Part shown: positions 16,686 through 24,965 of the stretch, in pieces | How positions within the stretch are numbered: position 1 is the first letter of the stretch | How the letters are laid out: each line of letters begins with the position of its first letter | Notes under the pieces: model-generated | Told to the model about the DNA's origin: nothing | The model's input: the letters and a program-made list of their open reading frames with translations, nothing else | The model's database searches: none | Position numbers and translations under genes: made by a program | Assembly (NCBI GenBank): GCA_963758365.1 | Contig: CAVWVB010000001.1 | Span: 2,170,001-2,234,000 of the forward strand | Reading direction: 5' to 3' | Source of the DNA: Dokdonella_A sp963758365 | GTDB lineage: Bacteria; Pseudomonadota; Gammaproteobacteria; Xanthomonadales; Rhodanobacteraceae | Length of the DNA stretch: 64,000 nucleotides

Positions 16686-16709
16686 GAGGCCTCCCGTGCG
16701 GGAGGCCTC
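16686..16709. terminator. Bidirectional terminator between parC and the convergent secreted-protein gene
   Basis: GAGGCCTCCC and GGGAGGCCTC form a perfect 10-bp stem with a 4-nt loop (GTGC). It lies 27 nt after the parC stop and 21 nt before the end of the minus-strand gene. There is no long U tract on either side. Confidence 0.7.
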
Positions 16710-16730
16710 AAACCTTCTATCGCGTTGTTT

Positions 16731-17783
16731 TCACAAACTTGCAGGCGGAGGCGGAGGAAGCTCGAAACCGTCCTGGAAGATCGTGTCGAGACCACAGGTG
16801 ACTTCCACGTCGGTCACATCGGCGCCCGCAATCGTGCCGCTGCCGTTGGTCACGCTGCAGACCTGGGCGGGATTCGACGGCTGCGTGGCGACGGTCACGT
16901 CGTAGGTACTCGTGTCCGGCAATGGTGTCGCGAACGTGAACGAACCGTCTGCGGCCACGGCGAGGTCATCGCCCCCATTGTTCTGCAGGACCAGTCCGGT
17001 GCCGACCAGCCCGCTGACGCTGCCACCGACCGTGAAGCTGCCGACCGGTGCGTTGCCGAGCGCGTTGAGCACGATGTGCATGTTCGGAAAACCGATGTCC
17101 GCGGTCGTGGCCGGTGAGGTGATGCCGCAGCCCGCGGCCAGGAGGTAGCTCGGTCCGGTCTCCGGATCGGCATTGGAACCGATGAAGAACGAATTGCCGG
17201 CGGTCTGGCCGTCGGGCGTGAAGATCTCGACGACGAGTTCGGAGCCGGCCGGTGCGCTGCCGGTTACCGGCACCGGGAATACCGTGCCGGACGCGGCATC
17301 CGGTACATCGATGTCGGCGGTTCCGATCTGCGTCAGCGAGCCCGGGTAGCCGCCCGGAAACAGCGGATCGCTGGTGTACAGGTTGACCGTGATCGGCTGC
17401 GTGCCGGTGGCGCCGGTTGCCTGTTCGACGCCGACCTGTACTTCACACACGTCGAGACCGTCCGGCGCACCCAGTGAAGCCAGGTCGAACGCACGGAAAT
17501 ATGAATTGTCGGTGTGCAGGCCACCCGCATTGCACGACACCGAATTGCCGGACGTGATCGTCTGCGTGCTCGATTCGGTGATCGTGATCGAACCGCACGG
17601 CGTGCCCGTCGGGGCCTGCAAGGCCGGAGGATGGGTCGGCAGTGCGGACACCGTGGAAAAATGGGCCTGGCCGGCCGCCGATGCACTTGTAAGGGCCGCG
17701 GCGAGGCACAGGCCGAGGGCCGTCGCGAGGACCGGCGCGCAGGTGCGCGTGGTCGCCAAGATTTTGCTGAACGAAGAGATCAT
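16731..17783 (-). CDS. Secreted protein with DGF motif near the C-terminus, family not recognised
   Basis: 350 aa. The ATG at 17783 has AGAAGGAG 7 nt upstream and begins a signal peptide (VLATALGLCLAAALTSASAAG). Residues about 60-220 resemble a jelly-roll-like domain of bacterial secreted proteins: FRAFDLASLGAPDGLDVCEVQVGVEQA, later VNLYTSDPLFPGGYPG and SELVVEIFTPDG. Cysteine pairs suggest disulfides. A later segment (VGGSVSGLVGTGLVLQNNGGDDLAV) is a typical beta-sandwich repeat of secreted proteins. It ends in LDTIFQDGFE followed by LPPPPPASL. The 29-nt element is absent upstream. I do not recognise a function. Confidence 0.72.
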   Translation of the reverse strand: MISSFSKILATTRTCAPVLATALGLCLAAALTSASAAGQAHFSTVSALPTHPPALQAPTGTPCGSITITESSTQTITSGNSVSCNAGGLHTDNSYFRAFDLASLGAPDGLDVCEVQVGVEQATGATGTQPITVNLYTSDPLFPGGYPGSLTQIGTADIDVPDAASGTVFPVPVTGSAPAGSELVVEIFTPDGQTAGNSFFIGSNADPETGPSYLLAAGCGITSPATTADIGFPNMHIVLNALGNAPVGSFTVGGSVSGLVGTGLVLQNNGGDDLAVAADGSFTFATPLPDTSTYDVTVATQPSNPAQVCSVTNGSGTIAGADVTDVEVTCGLDTIFQDGFELPPPPPASL

Positions 17784-18235
17784 GCGGTAACACTCCTTCT
17801 GACTGGATACCTCCCTCCCCGCTGCGGACATCAGATGCAAGCGAGCAGAGCCCCGACAACATCGCAATGCCACAATCGCACCTGCATTTTTACGCGCGCG
17901 ATTTCATCCTGACGCTACACCATGACGCTACATCGACATCGACACGCAACTGGCGTGCGCCACGACGTTCCCGCCGCCGGTGCCAACACGTTCCGGTACA
18001 ACGGATCAATCGTAGCACGGAGCCTTGCGGTTTCACGGCCAGGTTGGTGCAAGTATTTGCAGCAGATCGGAACATCGCGCGCGAAACTGAGAAATCATCC
18101 TGAACAGGCCGACGCGGCATGAGGGCGAGGCCGCGGACTGCCCCGTGATTCGACAGGGTATGGACGAACCAGCTGGCTGTCGTGGACAGGCCGCGATCGA
18201 CTACGATTCGCGCAGCTTCCCTGGTCCGGGTTCCG
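17784..18235. other. 450-bp divergent intergenic region
   Basis: Separates the minus-strand secreted-protein gene from the plus-strand penicillin-acylase gene. It holds a 10-bp direct repeat (TGACGCTACA at 17910 and 17923, 13 bp start to start) that could be a tandem regulator site. No RNA gene, terminator or supported ORF was seen. Confidence 0.4.
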
Positions 18236-20713
18236 ATGCACCGTCGCGTCCGTTTCGTTGCACGTGTGCTCGGCGTGGCCGTCGCGGCCACCGCCGTGCT
18301 GCTCGCAGCCGGCTGGCTGGCGCTGCGGGCGAGCCTGCCCGAATACGATGGCGAGGTGCACGTGCACGGGTTGTCCGCGCGAGTCGACATCGAGCGCGAC
18401 GCGCTCGGCAGCGTGACCGTGCGTGCGCGGAATCAACTGGATGCGACGCGGGCTCTCGGCTACGTGCACGCCCAGGAGCGCTTCTTCGAGATGGACCTGC
18501 TGCGCCGCCGCGCGGCCGGCGAACTCGCCGAATTGTTCGGCGCAGTGGCGCTGCCGGCCGACCGCCGCGCCCGCATGCATCGGATGCGTGCGCGCATGCA
18601 GGCCCGCCTGGCCGACCTCCCGGTCGAGCAGTCGGAACTGATCGAGGCCTACCGGGACGGGGTCAACGCAGGACTCGCCGCGCTGCGGGTGCGCCCGTTC
18701 GCCTATCTGCTGACCCGGAGTGCGCCGGTGCCGTGGCGCGGCGAAGACACGCTGCTCGTGATCGCCGCAATGGCGTTCACGCTGAACGACGCCGACAACA
18801 AGCGCGAACTTGCGTTCGCGCGCCTGCGCGCGGCTCTGCCGGCATCGGCGTATCGCTTCCTGACCGCCGCCGGCGGCATCTGGGATGCACCGCTCGCGGG
18901 TTCCTCGCTGATCTGGCCGGACGTCCCCACGCCCACCGATCTCGACCTGCGCGTCATCGAGCCGAGCGCGCCGGCCCACGCGGATCGGGCGGCCTCGGGG
19001 TCCGCGCGCACCGATGCCGGCAGAGCCGGGCGCATGCCGGCCTCGCGCGAATGGATGCCGACGGCGTCGAACGATCGCGACATCGACGCGGACCGCACTC
19101 CGGGCAGCAACGCGTTCGCTGTCAGCGGCACGCTGAGCGGTGGCGCGGCGCTCGTCGCCAACGACATGCATCTCGATCTGCGTGTGCCGAACCTCTGGTT
19201 TCGCGCGCGGCTGATCTATCCCGATCCGCGTCGCGCGCAGACGATGGTCGAGGTGACCGGCGCATCCCTGCCAGGCACGCCTGCGGTCGTGGTCGGCAGC
19301 AACGGGCATGTCGCCTGGGGCTTCACCAACAGCTATGTCGACACGACCGACTGGGTACGCGTGCTGCGCGACCCGCATGATGTCAGGCGCTATCGCATCG
19401 GCGACGGCTGGGAGTCGATCGTGAGCCATGCCGAAGTCCTGCATGTGCGCGGCGCGGCCGACGAAATCGTGCACGTCGAGGACACGCGCTGGGGACCGAT
19501 CCTCGCCGCGGATGTCGACGGCACGCCGCTCGCGCTCGCGTGGACCGCACAGCAGCCGCACGCGATCGACATCGGGCTGGGCCGGCTGGATCAGGCCGCA
19601 AGTGTCGATGAAGCGGTCGCGATCGCGCAGACCAGCGGTATGCCACCGCAGAATTTCGTGGTCGGCGATTCCTCGGGTGCGATCGCCTGGTCGATTGCGG
19701 GGCGCATTCCCAGGCGCATCGGCGGCTTCGACCCCGCGTTGCCCGCCGACTGGTCACAGCCGGCAACCGGCTGGGACGGCTGGCTGGACGCGCGCGACGT
19801 GCCACTGATCGCGAACCCGCCCTGGCAGCGCATCTGGACGGCCAACCAGCGCATGCTCGAAGGTGACGCGCTCGCGAAACTCGGCGACGGCGGCTACGAC
19901 CTCGGCGCGCGCGCCGCGCAGATCCGCGATGATCTGCGCGCACGCGCGCGCTTCACGCCGTCCGACCTGCTCGCGGTCCAGCTCGACGATCGCGCGGTCT
20001 TTCTGCAGCACTGGAAGGACCTGCTCACACTGGAACTCGATCGCGCGCCCGCCTCGGCGTTGAACGCGTCGATGAAGCGCAACCTCGGCGACTGGCAGGG
20101 GCGCGCGTCGATCGATTCGGTCGCGTATCGCCTGGTGCGCGCGTGGCGCAACGAAGTCGTGGACACCGTACTCGCCGGCTTCGCCGCGGCGGTGCGCGAG
20201 CGCTTCCCGGACTTCGCGATGCCGAAGCTGGCGCAGGCCGAGCACGCGGTCTGGACGCTGGTCGCAGAGCGGCCGGCGCACCTGCTGCCGCGCGGCTACG
20301 ACGACTGGGATGCGCTGCTGATCGCATGTGCCGGCCGCGCGGCGGGCAAGCTCGACGCGCAACCCGGCGGCCTCGCCGCGCGCACCTGGGGCGAGCGCAA
20401 TACTGCGCACATCGCCCATCCGCTGTCGCGCGCGTTGCCCGGCTTCGTCGCGCGCTGGCTCGACATGCCGCACGACCCGCTTCCGGGCGACAGCAACATG
20501 CCGCGCGTGCAGGGTCCCGATTTCGGGGCTTCCGAACGCTTTGCGGTGGCGCCGGGAGACGAGACGCACGGCTACTTCATGATGCCGGGCGGTCAGAGCG
20601 GCCATCCGCTTTCGCCGTATTACGGCAGCGGGCATGCCGACTGGGTCGCGGGCCGGCCGACGCCATTCCTGCCGGGGCCGGCGCAGCACGTGTTGCGATT
20701 GGTCCCGCGCTGA
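18236..20713 (+). CDS. Penicillin acylase family Ntn hydrolase
   Basis: About 825 aa from the ATG at 18236; a GTG at 18182 would add 18 residues. I prefer the ATG because it starts the usual MHRRVRF plus membrane segment (VLGVAVAATAVLLAAGWLAL). The family makes one precursor that cuts itself into alpha and beta chains at an invariant Ser, here about residue 291 in TPGSNAFAVSG. The following LVANDMHLDLRVPNLWFRARL is the conserved start of the beta chain. Later blocks (NGHVAWGFTNSYVDTTDW, MPPQNFVVGDSSGAIAW, RAPFLPG-like end) fit S45 peptidases. Members hydrolyse amides such as penicillins, acyl-homoserine lactones or cyclic lipopeptides; the substrate cannot be read from the sequence. Periplasmic location inferred. 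Confidence 0.9.
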   Translation: MHRRVRFVARVLGVAVAATAVLLAAGWLALRASLPEYDGEVHVHGLSARVDIERDALGSVTVRARNQLDATRALGYVHAQERFFEMDLLRRRAAGELAELFGAVALPADRRARMHRMRARMQARLADLPVEQSELIEAYRDGVNAGLAALRVRPFAYLLTRSAPVPWRGEDTLLVIAAMAFTLNDADNKRELAFARLRAALPASAYRFLTAAGGIWDAPLAGSSLIWPDVPTPTDLDLRVIEPSAPAHADRAASGSARTDAGRAGRMPASREWMPTASNDRDIDADRTPGSNAFAVSGTLSGGAALVANDMHLDLRVPNLWFRARLIYPDPRRAQTMVEVTGASLPGTPAVVVGSNGHVAWGFTNSYVDTTDWVRVLRDPHDVRRYRIGDGWESIVSHAEVLHVRGAADEIVHVEDTRWGPILAADVDGTPLALAWTAQQPHAIDIGLGRLDQAASVDEAVAIAQTSGMPPQNFVVGDSSGAIAWSIAGRIPRRIGGFDPALPADWSQPATGWDGWLDARDVPLIANPPWQRIWTANQRMLEGDALAKLGDGGYDLGARAAQIRDDLRARARFTPSDLLAVQLDDRAVFLQHWKDLLTLELDRAPASALNASMKRNLGDWQGRASIDSVAYRLVRAWRNEVVDTVLAGFAAAVRERFPDFAMPKLAQAEHAVWTLVAERPAHLLPRGYDDWDALLIACAGRAAGKLDAQPGGLAARTWGERNTAHIAHPLSRALPGFVARWLDMPHDPLPGDSNMPRVQGPDFGASERFAVAPGDETHGYFMMPGGQSGHPLSPYYGSGHADWVAGRPTPFLPGPAQHVLRLVPR

Positions 20714-20716
20714 AGC

Positions 20717-20748
20717 AAAAAAAAGCCGTTGCGGCTCGCCGCAACGGC
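20717..20748 (-). terminator. Rho-independent terminator for the minus-strand secreted-protein gene
   Basis: GCCGTTGCGG and CCGCAACGGC form a perfect 10-bp stem with a 4-nt loop. On the minus strand it is followed by eight T. It may also stop the convergent acylase transcript. Confidence 0.85.
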
Positions 20749-20796
20749 CTGTTCGGGCGCGCAGCGCGGCACCCGCCGCGCTGCGCCTGGTCCAGC

Positions 20797-22758
20797 TCAG
20801 CTGCCCGGGACGAGCGTCGCGACCGAATACGCGGCCGGCGCACCGGTTTGCGCCACGTGCAGGGAGCCCTGCCCGCTCGCCGGCGCGCGATTCACGGTCA
20901 CCGAGAACGAATACATCGAGCCCCAGTCGAGGGAGGGCTTGGCCGGCCCGTCGACTGACGTCGCGCGACCGCGCGTGGCCCAGGTGACTTTGCCTGCCGA
21001 CGTGAACACGCTCCAGTCGTTGGCGCTGTCGACGTCGCCATCGCGGAACGCGGTCGCGCTCACCGTGGCGCCCGCCGGAAGCGGCACGCTGAAACTGTCG
21101 AAGCCCTTGTTGCTGAGCACGCGCAGATTCGGCTCGCTGCCCGACGTGGTCGCCCGTGCGAAGTCGAAGTTCATCACCGCATAGTCGTAACGCCAGTTGC
21201 CGCCGCCGAGATCGGTCGCCTTGACCGCGAGCTTGGCGTGGCCTTCGGGCGCGGCGAGTTCGCTGTTCATCGCGTTCGCTGGCGGCGCGGTCGGATCGAC
21301 CCAGCGGTCGATCGCGCCACCGAGCCGGTAGTTGGTCTGGCTGGTCAGGCTCCAGTTGCTGCTGGAGTATTGCGGATTGACCGACTCGGTCGCCATCGAG
21401 TTGTAGATGTTGATGTCCTCGCGCGCGAGATACCACGACTCGAACAGGAAGCTGACGCCGTCGCCCGTCGTGTGTGCGAGCAGCGATTCGGGCGTCTTCA
21501 GGCGCTGGGTCCACGAGTCGTTGCCGCTGCCGTTCGGCGAGCCGTCGCAGTTGACGTCGAAGATCGACCCGCAGCGCCCCCATTGTCCGGTCGCCGGGAT
21601 GATCTCCGAGCGCGGGCCCATGTCGCCCGGGCTGTCGTTGTTGCCGACGCCATAGGTGTCGCCGCAGCCGCGGCCGAGCGAATGCGAGTTGTTGCAGCTG
21701 TCCGAGCAGTTGCTGTTGATCGTGAGGAATGCATGCTTGACGCCGGAACGGCCGATCTGCTCGATGCTGCCATCGGCGTTTATCCGGTAGAGATTCCAGA
21801 TCAGGAACGGATGCTGGTCGTTGTTGTACGGCGGATTGTTGCCGCTGAACTTGGTGTACCAGGCGACGTTCGCGGTGTACAGCGCCGAACTCGTGCCGAG
21901 CGGATCGCCGCCGACGGTTGCCTGCGGGGTGCCGTCGTTGACGTTGTTGCGCAGGGTAGAAGAAGGCGCGAACGCGGCGATGCCGTTGCCGGTCGGACCG
22001 CTGCAGCCCTGGCAGCCGACCGTCTGGGTCGAGAAGCTGCTCATGAACAGGTCGGCCTGGTACTGCGCGCCGGGCACGCCGGGGACGTCGACATCAGGCC
22101 ACGGGTACGGATCGCAGACGCGGTCCGGTTGCGCGCCCGAACCCTGGATGTTGACCTCGGTGCTGAGTTCGAGGTCGGCCAGCTCCCAGCCCGACGACTC
22201 GGGCACGCCGATGCGCGCGGCCAGCGCCGGGGTGATGCGCAGGTCGGCGGCGCGGATCGCGAGCGTGCGGTTGTTATCGGCGAGTTCGAACATCAGGCGG
22301 TCGCTCTGGAACCAGACCTTGCCGTCGCCGCTGACGACGTCAAGCACCTTTGCGTTGTTCGCATTGACGCGCAGGCTGAGATCACGCAGGTCGATCCGGC
22401 TGCCGTCACGGAGATGCAGCTCGTAGCCACCGCGCATCTGCAGCGAGCCGCCATTGAATTGCTGCAGCGTCACATTGCGGACGCTGAACTCGAGGCCGCC
22501 CGCCTCGCGCAGTTCGAACCATTCGTGGCGGCGCAGATCCTCGTGCGCGAGCTTGCCTGTCGGAGCCGACAGGCTGATGCCGAGGTTGTGCATGAGATCG
22601 AGGTTCCAGCGCACGCCGATCTGGCCGCCCCAGGCGGACCAGGTCTGCGTCGCATTCGGATTCGGCGCGGGTTTGGCCCGGTCGAGCAGGCCCGCCGACG
22701 CGACCGACGTGGCGCAAGCCGCAGCAATCGCGAAAACAAGAATCGTTGGTTTCATCAT
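20797..22758 (-). CDS. Secreted protein, tandem paralogue lacking the DGF tail
   Basis: About 653 aa. The start at 22758 (MMKPTILVFAIAAACATSVASAG) gives a clean signal peptide with GGGG upstream; an ATG at 22767 adds three residues. Domain order matches the downstream-numbered gene 22847-24820: an N-terminal WSAWGGQIGVRWNLDL block, a lipid-A-like beta segment, then SGVKHAFLTINSNC, CGDTYGVGNNDSPGDMGPRSEI, WGRCGSIFDVNCDG and a C-terminal beta domain. The Cys-rich middle recalls uncharacterised secreted proteins I associate with Planctomycetes (memory only). It stops at VATLVPGS, just where the paralogue continues into its DGF tail. Function not known. Confidence 0.75.
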   Translation of the reverse strand: MMKPTILVFAIAAACATSVASAGLLDRAKPAPNPNATQTWSAWGGQIGVRWNLDLMHNLGISLSAPTGKLAHEDLRRHEWFELREAGGLEFSVRNVTLQQFNGGSLQMRGGYELHLRDGSRIDLRDLSLRVNANNAKVLDVVSGDGKVWFQSDRLMFELADNNRTLAIRAADLRITPALAARIGVPESSGWELADLELSTEVNIQGSGAQPDRVCDPYPWPDVDVPGVPGAQYQADLFMSSFSTQTVGCQGCSGPTGNGIAAFAPSSTLRNNVNDGTPQATVGGDPLGTSSALYTANVAWYTKFSGNNPPYNNDQHPFLIWNLYRINADGSIEQIGRSGVKHAFLTINSNCSDSCNNSHSLGRGCGDTYGVGNNDSPGDMGPRSEIIPATGQWGRCGSIFDVNCDGSPNGSGNDSWTQRLKTPESLLAHTTGDGVSFLFESWYLAREDINIYNSMATESVNPQYSSSNWSLTSQTNYRLGGAIDRWVDPTAPPANAMNSELAAPEGHAKLAVKATDLGGGNWRYDYAVMNFDFARATTSGSEPNLRVLSNKGFDSFSVPLPAGATVSATAFRDGDVDSANDWSVFTSAGKVTWATRGRATSVDGPAKPSLDWGSMYSFSVTVNRAPASGQGSLHVAQTGAPAAYSVATLVPGS

Positions 22759-22846
22759 GTGCCCCATGTCGAAGTGGATCGACCGACGTTCCGTGCGGAT
22801 GCCGGTGGTTGAGCGTTCCAGGCGATTAGTCTGCTTGATACTTCCC

Positions 22847-24820
22847 TCATGGGGTCGCGTCAAAGCCGTCCATGAAAATCGTGTCCGCGGGAGCCGGCAC
22901 GAGCGTGTCGACGTCGAACGCGGCCGGCGCGCCATCGCGCGCCACGTGCAGGTTCGAAGTCCCCGCGCCCGGCGCCGCGGCGATCGTGAGCGTGAACGTA
23001 TACAGCGTACCCCAGTCGAGCGTCGGGCCCGATGCGACCGCGGTCCAGGTGGCGCGGCCCCCGTTCGTGTCGAGAGTCCAGTCATTGCCCGCGTCGAGAT
23101 CGCCATCGCTGAACGATGCGGCGTCGACGCCGGCACCGGCCGGCAGCGGCACGCTGAAACTGTCGAAGCCACGATTGCTCAGGACGCGCAGGTTCGGCTC
23201 CGCGCCGTCGGTTTCGGCGCGCGAGAAATCGAGGTTCATGACCGCGTAGATGTAGCGCCAGGTGCCGTCGCCATTGTCGATGACCTTGACCGCGACCCTC
23301 GCATGTCCTTCGGTGACCGCGAGTTCGCTGTTCATCGCGTTCGCAGGCGGCGCGGTCGGATTCACCCAGCGGTCGATCGCGGGACCGAGCTGATAGGAAG
23401 CGGCGCTGATGCCCCAGACGCTGCCGCTCCAGTTCTGCGTCGTCGTGACCGTGCCCATCGAGTTGTAGATGTTGATGTCCTGACGCGCGAGGTACCACGA
23501 CTCGAACATCCAGCTCGCGCCCGGATTCGCGGCCGCCGCGATCTGCGATTCACCTACCTTGAGGCGATAGTCGTAACCGGAATATGACGGATTGTCGTTG
23601 CTGCCGTTGCAGTCGACGTCGTAGATCGAACCGCAGCGTCCCCACTGGTTCGTCGCCGGAATGATCTCCGAACGCGGCCCGAGATCGGACGAACTGTCGT
23701 TGTTGCCGACTCCGTAGGTATCCTCGCAGGTGACGCCGAGCACGTGCCCGAACGGCAGCTGGCAGTCTGCCCCCGAATTGACGGTCAGGAACGCATGCTT
23801 GACCCCGGACCGGCCGATCTGCTCGATGCGGCCGTCGGCATCGATGCGGTACATGTTCCAGATCAGGTACGGATGCTGGTCGTTTCCGTACGGTGGGTAG
23901 TTGCCGGAAAACTTTTCGTACCACGGGATGTCGGCGGCCCACAGCGCGCTGCTGGTGCCGAGCGGATCGCCGGGAATCGTCGCCGCGATCGAGCCCGCAT
24001 TGACGTTGTTCTTCAGGGTCGAAGACGGCGTGAACACGATCGTGCCGCTGCCCGCCGGACCGCTGCAGCCCTGGCAGCGGCTGTACTGCGGCACGAAGCT
24101 CTTCATGAACAGGTCGGCCTTGTACTTGTCGCCGTCGGGCGCGGTCACGTCCGAAAAGTTGCAGCCCGCGCCGTTGTTCGCGTTGCAGCTGCCACCGCCC
24201 GTCGGCGCCGCCGCCGACCCGCGCCTCAGCACGTCGCTGGCAAGTTCCATGTCGGCGATGACCCAGCCCGCGACCATCGGCTGACCAAGCCGCGCCGCGA
24301 GCGCCGCGCTGATGCGCACATCCATGGTGCGGATCGCGAGGACCCTGTCGGGTCCCGCGTTGTCGTACATCAGGCGATCGACATAGAACCACGCCTTGCC
24401 GTCGGCGGAGACGACATCGAGCTGGAACGGATTGCCCGCGCGTGCGACCAGGCGGAAGCCGGTCAGGTCGATGCGCGCGCCGGGCAGATCGATCACGTAG
24501 CCGCCGACGGCCTGCAACGAACCGCTGCGGAAGCCGCCGAAGCGGTTGCGGTCGAGCACGAATTCGAGCGCACCGCTGCGGCGCACCGCGAGGCGGTCGT
24601 AATGGTGGTCCGGCGCGTCCGCGAGGTGGCCGCTCGGCGCCCCGATGCGCAGCCCGATGTCGGTCGCGAGATCGCGATTCCAGTGCACGCCGACTTCGCC
24701 GCCCCAGACCGACCAGATCGTGCCGTCGGAGGCATTGGTCGCGGCCGTCGTGGCGGCCAGCGCGACCTGTGCCAGGAGCAGGCCGGCAAGGACCAGGCCT
24801 GCGCGCATCTGTCGCTTCAT
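22847..24820 (-). CDS. Secreted protein with DGF tail, tandem paralogue
   Basis: 657 aa with a signal peptide (LVLAGLLLAQVALAA). It is collinear with the 20797-22758 protein over the whole length: IWSVWGGEVGVHWNRDL, CQGCSGPAGSGTIVFTPSSTLKNN-type block, SGVKHAFLTVNSG, DTYGVGNNDSSSDLGPRSEI, ESWYLARQDINIYNSMG, ANAMNSELA. After VDTLVPAP it adds ADTIFMDGFD and ATP. The paired Cys residues suggest a disulfide-bonded extracellular protein. The 88-bp spacing to the downstream paralogue suggests an operon. Its function is not known; the family is uncharacterised as far as I can tell. Confidence 0.75.
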   Translation of the reverse strand: MKRQMRAGLVLAGLLLAQVALAATTAATNASDGTIWSVWGGEVGVHWNRDLATDIGLRIGAPSGHLADAPDHHYDRLAVRRSGALEFVLDRNRFGGFRSGSLQAVGGYVIDLPGARIDLTGFRLVARAGNPFQLDVVSADGKAWFYVDRLMYDNAGPDRVLAIRTMDVRISAALAARLGQPMVAGWVIADMELASDVLRRGSAAAPTGGGSCNANNGAGCNFSDVTAPDGDKYKADLFMKSFVPQYSRCQGCSGPAGSGTIVFTPSSTLKNNVNAGSIAATIPGDPLGTSSALWAADIPWYEKFSGNYPPYGNDQHPYLIWNMYRIDADGRIEQIGRSGVKHAFLTVNSGADCQLPFGHVLGVTCEDTYGVGNNDSSSDLGPRSEIIPATNQWGRCGSIYDVDCNGSNDNPSYSGYDYRLKVGESQIAAAANPGASWMFESWYLARQDINIYNSMGTVTTTQNWSGSVWGISAASYQLGPAIDRWVNPTAPPANAMNSELAVTEGHARVAVKVIDNGDGTWRYIYAVMNLDFSRAETDGAEPNLRVLSNRGFDSFSVPLPAGAGVDAASFSDGDLDAGNDWTLDTNGGRATWTAVASGPTLDWGTLYTFTLTIAAAPGAGTSNLHVARDGAPAAFDVDTLVPAPADTIFMDGFDATP

Positions 24821-24965
24821 CCATCACCCCGGTTTGGCGCGCCGTCCGCGGCGCGAGGAGGACACGGCCGCCGATTCGACGGCACAACCGCTGAAACTAG
24901 CACGGGTCGGTCCGCGCTGCACGTTGCGGGGCACGATACGCCCCCGCGCCGCGGCCCGCATCGGG

